The notes beneath the pieces are model-generated. The model searched no databases. It had not been told where the DNA came from and worked only from the letters and a program-made list of their open reading frames with translations. DNA of 37,801 nucleotides from NCBI RefSeq assembly GCF_015680405.1, contig NZ_JADLJS010000045.1, forward strand, positions 1 through 37,801. Reading direction: 5' to 3'. The DNA comes from Pseudomonas pudica. Lineage in GTDB: Bacteria > Pseudomonadota > Gammaproteobacteria > Pseudomonadales > Pseudomonadaceae. The translations under genes and the position numbers were made by a program. This document shows, piece by piece, positions 1 to 8,431 of this stretch. How positions within the stretch are numbered: position 1 is the stretch's first letter; each line of letters opens with the position of its first letter.

Positions 1-7
1 GAATTGC

Positions 8-36
8 ATTCGCCTTGATGAAGACTCAAGGCGAAT
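8..36. terminator. Perfect 11-bp stem hairpin at the left edge
   Basis: ATTCGCCTTGA at 8-18 pairs perfectly with TCAAGGCGAAT at 26-36 across a 7-base loop. There is no T-run on either side, so it is not a textbook intrinsic terminator. It lies beyond the end of the leftward DUF3144 gene and may end that transcript or one entering from outside the window. No gene is seen between 1 and 145. Confidence 0.45.
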
Positions 37-145
37 ACATGAGCAAAGGGGGCAAAAAGCATTGCCCACAACCATAGAATCTCCCACAGGGCCCCTGCTA
101 ATTCAATGAGCCTTGTGCAGCTCCATGAGATCGCGCCCCCATGGC

Positions 146-442
146 TCAGTCGCCTTTGCCCAGCACATACCGGTCAAAATGCTCGATGTGCTCGTCCAGG
201 TTATCCTCGAGCATCATCCGGTACTGCTCGCAGAAGTACTTCAACAACTCTTCCCGCGCGGCAGCCAGTTCGGCACTGGTCTTGAAACTGCGGGCACTCA
301 TCCAGGCATTGAAGCGCGAGGCGCCGAAGGTCAGCGAGGCACTGACCTTGCCCAGGTCTTCGATTTTCTCGATCTGCTGGTTCGCCAGTTCGATATGCGC
401 ATCCGCGCGGTCGTAAAAAGCCTGATCGGTAGCTTGTGTCAT
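146..442 (-). CDS. DUF3144 family protein
   Basis: A 98-residue acidic, helix-rich cytoplasmic protein with no signal peptide or membrane segment. The pattern FYDRADAHIELAN near the N-terminus followed by GKVSASLTFGASRFNAW matches what I remember of the DUF3144 family, for which no function is known. The start is supported by an AAGG ribosome-binding site six or seven bases upstream of the ATG. It is a single gene, divergent from the CAP-domain gene, with 143 bp between the starts. The family call is from memory of conserved residues; no biochemical role can be inferred. Confidence 0.75.
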   Translation of the reverse strand: MTQATDQAFYDRADAHIELANQQIEKIEDLGKVSASLTFGASRFNAWMSARSFKTSAELAAAREELLKYFCEQYRMMLEDNLDEHIEHFDRYVLGKGD

Positions 443-488
443 TGCGGTTTACCTTGTTGCAGCATTCACGTTGAGTACCCGCGAAAAA

Positions 489-516
489 TTGTACTCCGTA
501 CACGTGAACCTGTATT
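489..516 (+). promoter_or_regulatory. Candidate sigma70 promoter with small palindrome
   Basis: TTGTAC at 489-494 and TGTATT at 511-516 are spaced 16 bp, resembling -35 and -10 boxes reading toward the CAP-domain gene. The -35 box overlaps a 5-3-5 inverted repeat (TGTAC TCC GTACA, 490-502) that could be an operator. Assigned by eye only. Confidence 0.3.
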
Positions 517-585
517 GAGCCGCACAGTCTTAGCCGAGCTTTCAAATCGGCCTTGCCGTCGTTATCCACCAGAGCCATTCACCCC

Positions 586-1446
586 ATGCGCCAAGCAGTC
601 CGTCGCTTCCCCTTTGTCTCGCTCTGCTTCATTCCTTTACTTCCCCTGTTTGCCAACCCCGCCCATGCCAGCGGGGAAAGGCAACTGGTGGCAGCCATCA
701 ACGACTATCGCACCCAGCCACAGCGCTGCGAGCGGCGCATTGTCCGGGGCTCGACACCGCTGGTGCTGAAACCGAAACTGGCGTTGCCGGTCGGCTACAG
801 CGGGGGTTTGCGGGAAGGATTGAAGGCTGCGGGTTATCAGGCGGTGAAGGTGCGGGCCATCCGCCTGGTCGGCGCGCGAGATGCCGAGGAGGCCTTTGAC
901 ATGCTCCGCAGCGACTACTGCGCAGCCCTGCTCGATAGCCAATATGCCGATATCGGCGTCAGTCGCTCACGCAATGAATGGCGGGTGCTGCTGGCTCGGC
1001 CCCTGCTCGATGCCCAGCTTGACGATAGGCGATCGGCAAGCAACGCGTTGCTGGCACAGGTGAACGCTGCACGGGCGAAGCCGCGCCTGTGTGGTCGCAA
1101 GCGCTTTGCCGCTGCACGCCCGTTGACCTGGAACACCGCCCTGGGAACGGCGGCGCAGCGCCACAGCCGGGCGATGGCCAACGACAATTTTTTCGCGCAC
1201 CGCGACCTCGACGGTGATCTGCCCGCGGATCGGGCATGGGATGCCGGCTACCGTGGGCGGCAGATCGGCGAGAACATTGCCGCAGGCCAGGGCTCGCCGA
1301 GCAAGGCGATGGCAGGCTGGCTGGCCAGCCCCGGGCATTGCGCCAACCTGATGAACCCGATGTTTACCCAGGTAGGTGCGGCCTTTGCCGAAAACTCGCG
1401 TAGCGATAACGGCGTTTACTGGACGATGCTGTTCGGCGCGCCTTGA
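586..1446 (+). CDS. Secreted CAP (SCP/PR1-like) domain protein, apparently duplicated
   Basis: A 286-residue exported protein. The chosen ATG opens a typical signal peptide (MRQAVRR, hydrophobic stretch, then cleavage near AHA-SG about residue 28); an upstream in-frame ATG at 553 would bury it. Residues about 153-286 form a canonical CAP domain: HSRAM (H193), FFAH (H205), GENIAAG (E229) and SPGHCANLMNP (H251), the tetrad that binds a divalent metal in the family. Residues about 31-142 look like a degenerate first copy: LVAAINDYRTQP-RC parallels LLAQVNAARAKPRLC of the real domain, but its His/Glu residues are gone. The bacterial CAP role is unsettled; envelope or extracellular function is inferred from export. 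It converges on the thiolase operon, leaving only 37 bp. Confidence 0.85.
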   Translation: MRQAVRRFPFVSLCFIPLLPLFANPAHASGERQLVAAINDYRTQPQRCERRIVRGSTPLVLKPKLALPVGYSGGLREGLKAAGYQAVKVRAIRLVGARDAEEAFDMLRSDYCAALLDSQYADIGVSRSRNEWRVLLARPLLDAQLDDRRSASNALLAQVNAARAKPRLCGRKRFAAARPLTWNTALGTAAQRHSRAMANDNFFAHRDLDGDLPADRAWDAGYRGRQIGENIAAGQGSPSKAMAGWLASPGHCANLMNPMFTQVGAAFAENSRSDNGVYWTMLFGAP

Positions 1447-1483
1447 CCGGCCCAGGCTCCGGGGCTGGCCAGACAAACCTTTG

Positions 1484-2668
1484 CTACAGCACTTCGAACA
1501 GCCCCGCCGCGCCCATCCCGCCGCCAACGCACATGGTCACCACCACGTACTTCACACCGCGCCGCTTGCCCTCCAGAAGCGCATGCCCCACCATCCGCGC
1601 CCCGCTCATGCCGTAGGGGTGGCCGATGGCGATGGCACCGCCATTGACGTTCAGCTTCGCAGGGTCTATCTGCAAGCGCTGGGCGCAGTAGAGTACCTGG
1701 CAGGCGAACGCCTCGTTCAGCTCCCACAGGCCGATGTCGTCCACCGTCAGGCCGTGCTGGCGCAGCAACCTGGGCACCGCCAGCACAGGGCCGATACCCA
1801 TTTCTTCAGGCGCAAGCCCAGCCACGGCGATGCCACGATACAGCCCCAGCGGCGCCCTGCCCGAGCGGGCGGCCAGGGCGCCTTCCATCAGCACGCAGGC
1901 ACTGGCGCCATCAGACAGCTGGCTGGCATTGCCAGCCGTCACGCAGCCGCCTTCGACAACTGGCTTCAACCCTTGCAGGTCTGCCAGGGTGGTCGCCGGC
2001 CGGTTGCCTTCGTCCTGGCTGAGGCAGACTTGCTCATGGCTCACCGCACCGGTCAGTTTGTCGACCACCTTCCTGCGTGCCGTGACGGGTACGATTTCAT
2101 CGGCGAACAACCCCGCCGCCTGCGCCGCAGCAGTGCGTTGCTGCGACTGCAAGGCGTAGGCATCCTGCGCATCCCGGCTGATGCCATAGCGGCGGGCGAC
2201 GAACTCCGCGGTTTGCAGCATCGGCATGTAGGCGTGTTCGCTCATGCGCAGCACGGCAGGGTCACAGGCCTCGCTGGCAAGCTGGTTGTGCACCTGCTGC
2301 ACCAGGCTGATCTGCTCCTGGCCGGCGCCGATGGTCACCTGCATGCCATCGACAATGATCTGCTTGGCCGCTGTGGCGATGGCCATCAGGCCCGACGCAC
2401 ACTGGCGGTCGAGGGTCTGCCCGCTGACCGACTGCGGCAAACCGGCTGCCAGCGCCGAAAGACGCCCAGGGTTGATAGCGGCAGTACCACTCTGCATGGC
2501 GGTACCCAGCACCAGGTCCTCCACCTGCGCCGGCTCGATACCAGCCCGTTCGACGGCTGCGCGAATGGCGACGGCTGTCATGCTGGGGGTTTTCAGGTCG
2601 TTGAAGGCGCCACGCATGGCTTTGCCGATGGGTGTACGGGCAGTGGCTACGATCACGGCGTCTTTCAT
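1484..2668 (-). CDS. Thiolase (acetyl-CoA acyltransferase), last gene of the acyl operon
   Basis: A 394-residue cytoplasmic thiolase of normal length that cleaves 3-ketoacyl-CoA with CoA to acetyl-CoA and a shortened acyl-CoA, or works in reverse on two acetyl-CoA. The nucleophile is C90 (LDRQCASG), the active-site His is H350 (GGAIAIGHPYGMSGAR), and the second Cys is C380 (TMCVGGGMGAAG), so all catalytic residues are present. Its start overlaps the thioesterase stop by 4 bp, indicating translational coupling. It is the promoter-distal gene of the leftward 3-hydroxyacyl-CoA dehydrogenase operon, and so probably does the final beta-oxidation step there. Chain-length preference cannot be read from the sequence. 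Confidence 0.93.
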   Translation of the reverse strand: MKDAVIVATARTPIGKAMRGAFNDLKTPSMTAVAIRAAVERAGIEPAQVEDLVLGTAMQSGTAAINPGRLSALAAGLPQSVSGQTLDRQCASGLMAIATAAKQIIVDGMQVTIGAGQEQISLVQQVHNQLASEACDPAVLRMSEHAYMPMLQTAEFVARRYGISRDAQDAYALQSQQRTAAAQAAGLFADEIVPVTARRKVVDKLTGAVSHEQVCLSQDEGNRPATTLADLQGLKPVVEGGCVTAGNASQLSDGASACVLMEGALAARSGRAPLGLYRGIAVAGLAPEEMGIGPVLAVPRLLRQHGLTVDDIGLWELNEAFACQVLYCAQRLQIDPAKLNVNGGAIAIGHPYGMSGARMVGHALLEGKRRGVKYVVVTMCVGGGMGAAGLFEVL

Positions 2669-3117
2669 GGTCGAAATTCCTCAGGGGACAAGGGCTGCAA
2701 TTCGCTCAACACCTGCCGCAAACGGGCAGGCACCGGGACTGGGCGTCGACCCTGCCGGTCGACGAACACATGGACGAAGCGTCCGGTGGCGCAGGCCAGG
2801 GATTGGCCCTGGATGAAAACGGCCAACTGGTATTGCACCGAGGTGTTGCCCAGCCGGTTTACCGCCAGGCCCACCTCGATGTCCTGCGGAAACGCTACAG
2901 GCGACTGGTAGTCGCAGGCCGAGCTGACCACCAGCGCAATCGCCGCGCCGTGGTGGATATCCAGTCCGCCCTGCTCGATCAGCAGGCGGTTCACGGCGCT
3001 GTCGAAAAAGCCGTAATAGACCACGTTGTTCACGTGCCCATAGGCGTCGTTGTCATGCCAGCGGGTGGCGATGGGCGTGAAGTGCCGATAATAGTCACGT
3101 TGCCGATGCACGCTCAT
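2665..3117 (-). CDS. Acyl-CoA thioesterase, YbgC/FadM-like hot-dog fold
   Basis: A 150-residue single hot-dog domain protein. The family motif RWHDNDAYGHVNNVVYYGFFD is at residues 19-39 with the catalytic-type Asp24 followed by GHVNN. Members hydrolyse acyl-CoA to free acid plus CoA, and in beta-oxidation gene clusters usually release CoA from poorly metabolised or excess intermediates. The start overlaps the alcohol dehydrogenase stop by one base (TGATG) and the gene overlaps the thiolase by 4 bp. Its substrate is unknown. It could equally act as a 4-hydroxybenzoyl-CoA-type thioesterase, although no aromatic genes lie nearby. Confidence 0.88.
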   Translation of the reverse strand: MSVHRQRDYYRHFTPIATRWHDNDAYGHVNNVVYYGFFDSAVNRLLIEQGGLDIHHGAAIALVVSSACDYQSPVAFPQDIEVGLAVNRLGNTSVQYQLAVFIQGQSLACATGRFVHVFVDRQGRRPVPVPARLRQVLSELQPLSPEEFRP

Positions 3118-4280
3118 CAGTAGGCCGCCTCGTAGATGGCCAGTGCATCGGCCTGGGTGACCTCACGCGGGTTGTTGACCAGCAGGCGCTGCTGTTGCAT
3201 GGCATCTTCTGCCAGTTGCGGCAGGCGATGGCGCGGAACATCGGCATCGCGCAGTCGCCCAGGCAAACCGCAGCGGGCGCCCAGCACAGCCAGTTCCTCG
3301 ACGAACTGGTCAGCCTGCCGGTGCAGGTCGCCAGGCTGCAACCGCGCGCCCAACAGGGGCACCGCCAGCTGGGCATAGTCCGTCACCGCGACGGGCAGGT
3401 TGAAGCGCAGCACATGTGGCAACACCAGTGCGTTGGACAGGCCATGGGGAATGTGGAAGTGCCCACCCAACGGATAAGCCAGGGCGTGTACCGCCGCCAC
3501 CGGGGCATTGGCAAACGCCTGGCCGGCCAGGCAGGCGCCGAGCAGCATGGCCTGGCGCGCATCCAGGTTGCCGCCGTTGTGCACGGCCTGGTCCAGGTTC
3601 TCCGCCAGCAGCCGCAGTGCCTCGCGGGCCAGCAGGCTCGACAGCGGGTTGCGCTTGAGACGGCTGGTATAGGCTTCGATGGCATGCACCATCGCATCGA
3701 TGCCGGTCGCAGCGGTTACCGCGGGGGGCAGGCCGAGGGTGCACACGGCATCAAGTACCGCCAGGTCCGGCAACAGCAGGGGCGAGACGATGCCCATCTT
3801 GCTGGTGGCGCCGGTGGTGACGATGGCGATTGGCGTCACCTCCGAACCGGTGCCGGCCGTGGTCGGCACCTGGATCAACGGCAAGCGCCGGCCCTTGGCC
3901 TTGTCTATGCCATAGAGCTCGGCAAGCGGCTGGGTACAGTCACGGTGAGCCAGCAGCGCGACCAGCTTGGCGACATCCATCGAACTGCCGCCGCCAAAGC
4001 CTACCACCAGGTCGGCGCCGATATGCCGGGCCCGCTGGGTGGCCGCCAGCACACAGGCTTCGCTGGGGTCGGCGGTGACCTCGCTGAAGATCGCCACGCC
4101 GACCTTGGCCGTCGTGAACCCCGGCAGCAGGTCATCGAGCATGCCCAGGCGGGCGATACCGGGGTCACTGACGATCAGCACACGCCGTGCGCCGCGCTCG
4201 CGGCACAGAGTGGCAAGGCGTTGCACCGCGCCCGCTTCGCAGAGTATCTGTCCGGTAGTGGCAAAACTGAAAGGCTGCAT
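3117..4280 (-). CDS. Iron-containing (group III) alcohol dehydrogenase
   Basis: A 387-residue NAD(P)-dependent dehydrogenase of the Fe-ADH superfamily. The start at 4280 is chosen because AAGGAG lies six to seven bases upstream; a longer reading from 4352 would overlap the upstream gene's tail without a ribosome site. The nucleotide-binding GGGSSMDVAK is at residues 96-105, and the metal ligands are D195 and H199 (GIDAMVHAIEAYTS), H265 (VHALAYP) and H279 (IPHGLSNA). The family interconverts primary alcohols and aldehydes. In this operon it would oxidise an alcohol such as a fatty alcohol, or a hydroxyacyl compound, before or during beta-oxidation. It lies 32 bp after the acyl-CoA dehydrogenase gene. 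The substrate is an inference from context only. Confidence 0.9.
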   Translation of the reverse strand: MQPFSFATTGQILCEAGAVQRLATLCRERGARRVLIVSDPGIARLGMLDDLLPGFTTAKVGVAIFSEVTADPSEACVLAATQRARHIGADLVVGFGGGSSMDVAKLVALLAHRDCTQPLAELYGIDKAKGRRLPLIQVPTTAGTGSEVTPIAIVTTGATSKMGIVSPLLLPDLAVLDAVCTLGLPPAVTAATGIDAMVHAIEAYTSRLKRNPLSSLLAREALRLLAENLDQAVHNGGNLDARQAMLLGACLAGQAFANAPVAAVHALAYPLGGHFHIPHGLSNALVLPHVLRFNLPVAVTDYAQLAVPLLGARLQPGDLHRQADQFVEELAVLGARCGLPGRLRDADVPRHRLPQLAEDAMQQQRLLVNNPREVTQADALAIYEAAY

Positions 4281-4312
4281 CTGGCTCTCCTTGTGTCGTC
4301 GTTGGCCGAGCG

Positions 4313-6088
4313 CTAAAAGGCAAAGTCGCTCGCTGGCAGCGCCATGAGGCAATCTGCACCGCCCAGCAGGGCTTCACGGTGGGCGGTGGCACGGGGCAGG
4401 ACACGTCGCCAGTAGAACTGCGCCGCGTGCAGCTTGGCCCGATAGAAACCCGTTTCGGCACTGCCACCCGCCAGGGCCGCCTCGGCGCGCATGGCCGCCT
4501 GCAGCCACAACGCGGCAAGCAGCACATAGGCCGAGTAAGCCAGGAAGTCCACCGAGACCGCGCCCATTTCCTGGGGGTCATGCTGGCAAGCCTCGACGAC
4601 ATGGCCGGCCAGTGCGCGCCATTCCTCCAGGCGCTGCCCGACCGCTGCCGCCATGGCATGCAGACCACCACCGGCACCAGCCGCCTCGACCTGCAGGGCC
4701 AGTTCATCGACCAGAAGGTTCAGCTCGGCCCCGCCATCGCCCAGCAGCTTGCGGCGCACAAGGTCGAGGGCCTGGATGCCGTTGGTGCCTTCATAGAGCT
4801 GGGTGATGCGGCTATCACGCATCAATTGCTCCATGCCCCATTCGCGGATATAGCCGTGCCCGCCGTACAGTTGCACGCCCAGGCTGGCGACCTCCTGCCC
4901 GACATCGGTGAAGAACGCCTTGACGATCGGGATCAGCAGCGCCGCCCGTCGGGCTGCGCCCTGGCGTGCCTGATCGCCCGCCGCTGCGTGCTCCAGGTCA
5001 AGCTGCCGGGCCGTGTAGATAGCCAGCATGCGACAGCCCTCGGTGAGGGCCTTCTGGGTCAGCAGCATGCGTCGCACATCCGGGTGGACGATGATCGGAT
5101 CGGCCGGCCTGTCCGCCGCAACCGGGCCTGTCAGCGCGCGCGATTGCAAGCGTTCGCGAGCATAGGCCAGGCCACCCTGGAAAGCCGCCTCGGCAATGCC
5201 CAGCCCTTGCAGGCCGACCTGGAAACGGGCGTCGTTCATCATGGTGAACATGCACGCCAAGCCCTGGTTGGCCTCACCCACCAGCCATCCCAGGGCACCG
5301 TCGAAATTCATCACGCAAGTCGAGGCACCCTTGATGCCCATCTTGTGCTCAAGCGCACCACAACCCAGCGCGTTGCGCTCGCCACCCGGCAGCAGCTTCG
5401 GCACGAGGAACAGGCTGATGCCCCGCACCCCGGCAGGCGCATCGGGCAGGCGGGCAAGCACCAGATGAATGATGTTGTCGGTCAGGTCCTGCTCGCCGCC
5501 ACTGATGAAGATCTTGCTGCCAGTGATGCGATAGGAGCCGTCGACCTGCGGCTGGGCGCGGGTGCGCAGCAAGGCCAGGTCGGTGCCGGCCTGCGGTTCA
5601 GTGAGGCACATGGTACCGGCCCACTCGCCACTGACCATGGGCGCCAGGTAGGCCTGCTGCAGCGCCGGGCTGCCATGGCGATGCAGGGCCAGCACGGCGC
5701 CTTCGGTGAGGCCGGAATAGATGCGGAACGACAACGACGCGGCCATCAGCATTTCGTGGAAACTGGCCGAGGCCATTTGCGGCAGGCCTTGTCCGCCGTA
5801 AGCCTGCGGGCCGGTCATGCTGGCCCAGCCATGGGCGACGTATTGCCGGTAGGCGTCGCGAAAACCGTCGGGCGTGGTGACCTCCCCCCCGGCCAACTGG
5901 CAGCCCTGCTCGTCACTGTTGCGGTTGAGAGGAGCGACGACTTCGCCGGTAAAACGCGCGGCCTCTTCCAGGATGCCGTCGAGGGTGTCGCGGTCCAGAT
6001 CGATGCCCAGCTGCCGACAATGGCCGGCAACGTCGAACAGCTCGTGCAGCACGAAGCGCATGTCGCGCAAGGGAGCCTGGTAATTCAT
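4313..6088 (-). CDS. Acyl-CoA dehydrogenase with extended C-terminal domain
   Basis: A 591-residue FAD flavoprotein of the long subclass, which carries an extra C-terminal helical domain beyond the ordinary 380-residue core (DmdC-like and related enzymes). MNYQAPLRDMRF at the N-terminus is typical and sets the start at 6088; a longer reading from 6163 is rejected. FAD/substrate motifs are MCLTEPQAGTDLALL and KIFISGGEQDL. The catalytic glutamate is in QLYEGTNGIQALDLV, followed by the approximately 150-residue C-terminal extension. It makes trans-2-enoyl-CoA from acyl-CoA. Its start overlaps the 3-hydroxyacyl-CoA dehydrogenase stop by 4 bp. Preferred chain length is not readable here; the long subclass includes medium/long-chain and methylthio-acyl enzymes. 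Confidence 0.92.
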   Translation of the reverse strand: MNYQAPLRDMRFVLHELFDVAGHCRQLGIDLDRDTLDGILEEAARFTGEVVAPLNRNSDEQGCQLAGGEVTTPDGFRDAYRQYVAHGWASMTGPQAYGGQGLPQMASASFHEMLMAASLSFRIYSGLTEGAVLALHRHGSPALQQAYLAPMVSGEWAGTMCLTEPQAGTDLALLRTRAQPQVDGSYRITGSKIFISGGEQDLTDNIIHLVLARLPDAPAGVRGISLFLVPKLLPGGERNALGCGALEHKMGIKGASTCVMNFDGALGWLVGEANQGLACMFTMMNDARFQVGLQGLGIAEAAFQGGLAYARERLQSRALTGPVAADRPADPIIVHPDVRRMLLTQKALTEGCRMLAIYTARQLDLEHAAAGDQARQGAARRAALLIPIVKAFFTDVGQEVASLGVQLYGGHGYIREWGMEQLMRDSRITQLYEGTNGIQALDLVRRKLLGDGGAELNLLVDELALQVEAAGAGGGLHAMAAAVGQRLEEWRALAGHVVEACQHDPQEMGAVSVDFLAYSAYVLLAALWLQAAMRAEAALAGGSAETGFYRAKLHAAQFYWRRVLPRATAHREALLGGADCLMALPASDFAF

Positions 6089-7329
6089 GCCTGAGCCTCC
6101 GCCAGCTGGTCGAAGCGCTTGCCCTTGGCCACCATCGAGTAGAGCAGGCCGGCCGGGCGCCAATGCTCGCCCAGTACGCTTTGCAGGTACTCCAGCCGGG
6201 CCAGGATGAATGCTGCACCCTGGTCATCGGCCCAGCGCATCGGGCCACCTGTGGCCACCGGGAAGCCATAGCCGTTGAGCCACACCCGGTCGATGTCGGT
6301 GCTGTCGGCAGCGATGCCTTCCTGCAGAATCCTGGCCCCCTCGTTGACCAGCGCCAGCAGGCAGCGCTCGACGATTTCCTCCGCACTGATGCCCCGGCGA
6401 CGGTAACCCAGGTCGTTGGAAACCCTGAGCACCAGGGCGTCGACCTCGGGGTCATGCTCGGCCTGGCGGCTGCCAGGTGCATAACGGTAATAGCCCTTCC
6501 CGGTCTTCTGACCCAGCCGGCCCAGATCGCACAGCGCATTGTCCACTTGCACCAGCGGATCGTGCATACCCTGCCTGGCCAGCTGACGGGCGCGCCATTC
6601 CAGGTCGATGCCTACCACGTCGTACATGCGGAACGGGCCCATGGCAAAACCGAACTGTTGCAGCACCGCATCCACCTGGTGCGGCAGCGCGCCTTCGAGC
6701 AGCAACTTGCGCGCTTCGGCCACATAACTGCGCAGCATGCGGTTGCCGATGAAACCCGGGCAGTTGCCGGCCACTACCGCCACTTTGCCCAGGCGTTCGC
6801 CCAGCGCCAGGGCGGTATCGAGCACCGCCTGGTCGGTGTGCGCGCCGCGCACTATCTCGAGCAGCTTCATGACATGCGCGGGGCTGAAGAAATGCAGGCC
6901 CAGCACCCGCGACGGTCGCTGGGTCACCGCCGCGATCGCGTCGATGTCCAGCGCCGAGGTATTGCTGGCCAGGATCGCCTCAGGTTTGAGGTACTGATCC
7001 AGGGCTCGGAAGATTTCCTGCTTGAGTTCAAGGCTTTCATACACCGCCTCGATCACCAGATCGGCCTGGGCCAGCGCGGTGTAACCATCCACCGCCTGCA
7101 CGCGCGCCAGGCAGGCTTCGGCCTCGGCCTGGGTTACACGCTGCTTTTCCACCTGCTGGGCCCAGGCCTGGCTGACCATGCTCAGGCCAGCGTCCAGGGC
7201 TGATGCGTTGCTGTCGAGCCACAGCACCGACAGGCCGGCACTGGCGAGGCTGATGACGATGCCGCGGCCCATGGTACCTGCGCCTATCACGGCCACCTGG
7301 TTGATCGGAAAGGGGGTATTCACGCGCAA
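6085..7329 (-). CDS. 3-hydroxyacyl-CoA dehydrogenase, first gene of the acyl operon
   Basis: A 414-residue NAD-dependent enzyme oxidising L-3-hydroxyacyl-CoA to 3-ketoacyl-CoA. The Rossmann motif VAVIGAGTMGRGI is at residues 12-24. The catalytic region has GLHFFSPAHVMKLLEIVRG with the active-site His, and GNCPGFIGNRM follows. Two tandem C-terminal 3HCDH helical domains fill the remainder (about 200-414). There is no enoyl-CoA hydratase domain, unlike FadB-type fusions, and none is encoded in the window, so hydration must be done elsewhere. The gene is divergent from a LysR regulator with 95 bp between starts and is translationally coupled to the next gene. Confidence 0.93.
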   Translation of the reverse strand: MRVNTPFPINQVAVIGAGTMGRGIVISLASAGLSVLWLDSNASALDAGLSMVSQAWAQQVEKQRVTQAEAEACLARVQAVDGYTALAQADLVIEAVYESLELKQEIFRALDQYLKPEAILASNTSALDIDAIAAVTQRPSRVLGLHFFSPAHVMKLLEIVRGAHTDQAVLDTALALGERLGKVAVVAGNCPGFIGNRMLRSYVAEARKLLLEGALPHQVDAVLQQFGFAMGPFRMYDVVGIDLEWRARQLARQGMHDPLVQVDNALCDLGRLGQKTGKGYYRYAPGSRQAEHDPEVDALVLRVSNDLGYRRRGISAEEIVERCLLALVNEGARILQEGIAADSTDIDRVWLNGYGFPVATGGPMRWADDQGAAFILARLEYLQSVLGEHWRPAGLLYSMVAKGKRFDQLAEAQA

Positions 7330-7390
7330 CGCTCCTGCTTGTTGTAGGTATGAGGACAGGCATCACCCTAAGCAGGCCGCAGGTATTTTT

Positions 7391-7432
7391 GAAATTTCCA
7401 TTTCGTATGCCATATATTCTGGCCATGAATAT
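7391..7432. promoter_or_regulatory. Inverted repeats between acyl operon and LysR gene
   Basis: The short divergent region is AT-rich and holds two dyads: GAAAT-TTCC-ATTTC (7391-7404) and ATATTC-TGGCCAT-GAATAT (7414-7432). The second spans the LysR start codon at 7425. LysR regulators commonly bind such sites in divergent promoters and repress themselves. The assignment to this regulator is inferred from position. Confidence 0.4.
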
Positions 7433-8330
7433 TTCCAACTTCGATCTGAACCTGTTACGGGTCTTCGACATGCTGCTGCGCGAGCAGAATGTCTCGCGGG
7501 CGGCTGAACGACTGGCCCTGACCCAGCCCACGGTAAGCAACGCCCTGGCGCGGCTGCGCGACCAGCTGGGCGACCCGCTGCTGGTTCGTGTTGGCCGGCG
7601 CATGCGCCCTACGCCGCGAGCACTGGCACTGGAAGGGCCGATTCGAGCGGCCCTGCAACAGATCGAGCAGACCCTGGCCACCGGCGATGCCTTCGAGCCA
7701 CAGCGCAGCCACCGTCAACTGCGCATCGCCCTCACCGACTTCGTCGAACAGCTGTGCATGCCACCGCTGCTGGCACGCCTGCAGGTACTGGCCCCACACT
7801 TGCGCATCGATGTGGTGCACCTGGCTCCCAACCTGCCGGCCGAAGCGCTGGACCGCGGCGACCTCGATCTGGTACTGGGGCGCTTCGACGAGGTGCCGGC
7901 ACGCTTCAGCCGTCGCCCCTGGCGGCGTGAAACCCTGCAAGTCGCGCTGCGCCAGAAGCATCCGCAACTGGCGCCGGACCAGGCGCTGGACCTTCAGGCG
8001 TTCCTCGGCTTGCGGCATATCTGGGTACACGGTGGCCAGACCCGGGGCATGGTCGACCAATGGCTGGCCGAACAAGGCCTGACCCGGCAAATTGCGTACA
8101 CCACTCCCAACTACCTGCAAGCCGCGCATCTGGCTGCCGCCACCGAGATGTGCGTGGTGCTGCCGCGGCAACTTGCACAGCAGTTCGCGAAGTTGCTGCC
8201 CCTCACGGTGCACGAACTGCCCTTTGCCCTGGAGCCGTTCGAGCTGGAACTGGTGCACCTGACCCACCGCCGGCACGACCCCGCCCTTGCCTGGCTGGTG
8301 GAGCAGATCCTGGAGCTCCCGCCTGCCTGA
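7425..8330 (+). CDS. LysR-family transcriptional regulator, NodD/aromatics-like subgroup
   Basis: A 301-residue regulator beginning MNISNFDLNLLRVFDMLL, a form usual for the NodD/LinR-like LysR branch; this fixes the start at 7425 rather than at the upstream ATGs (7350, 7407). The winged HTH occupies about residues 20-62 (VSRAAERLALTQPTVSNALARLRDQLGDPLL). The remaining 200 residues form the periplasmic-binding-like effector domain. It diverges from the beta-oxidation operon and precedes the alkylsulfatase gene by 101 bp in the same direction. The natural hypothesis is that it controls one or both. SdsB, the activator of sdsA in some pseudomonads, is also LysR-type. The effector is unknown. Confidence 0.9.
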   Translation: MNISNFDLNLLRVFDMLLREQNVSRAAERLALTQPTVSNALARLRDQLGDPLLVRVGRRMRPTPRALALEGPIRAALQQIEQTLATGDAFEPQRSHRQLRIALTDFVEQLCMPPLLARLQVLAPHLRIDVVHLAPNLPAEALDRGDLDLVLGRFDEVPARFSRRPWRRETLQVALRQKHPQLAPDQALDLQAFLGLRHIWVHGGQTRGMVDQWLAEQGLTRQIAYTTPNYLQAAHLAAATEMCVVLPRQLAQQFAKLLPLTVHELPFALEPFELELVHLTHRRHDPALAWLVEQILELPPA

Positions 8331-8431
8331 GGCCATCAGCAAATGCGATGGCAACCATGCCGCTCTGGTATTGGCTGGTGCCCGAACCGGTCCCCTACAG
8401 TGGTCCGCCCCGATAACAACAAGGACACACC

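Noticed and set aside
1447..1483. Intrinsic terminator between the CAP gene and the thiolase
   Set aside because: Only a bulged GGCCCAG/CTGGCC pairing is visible and there is no T-run.
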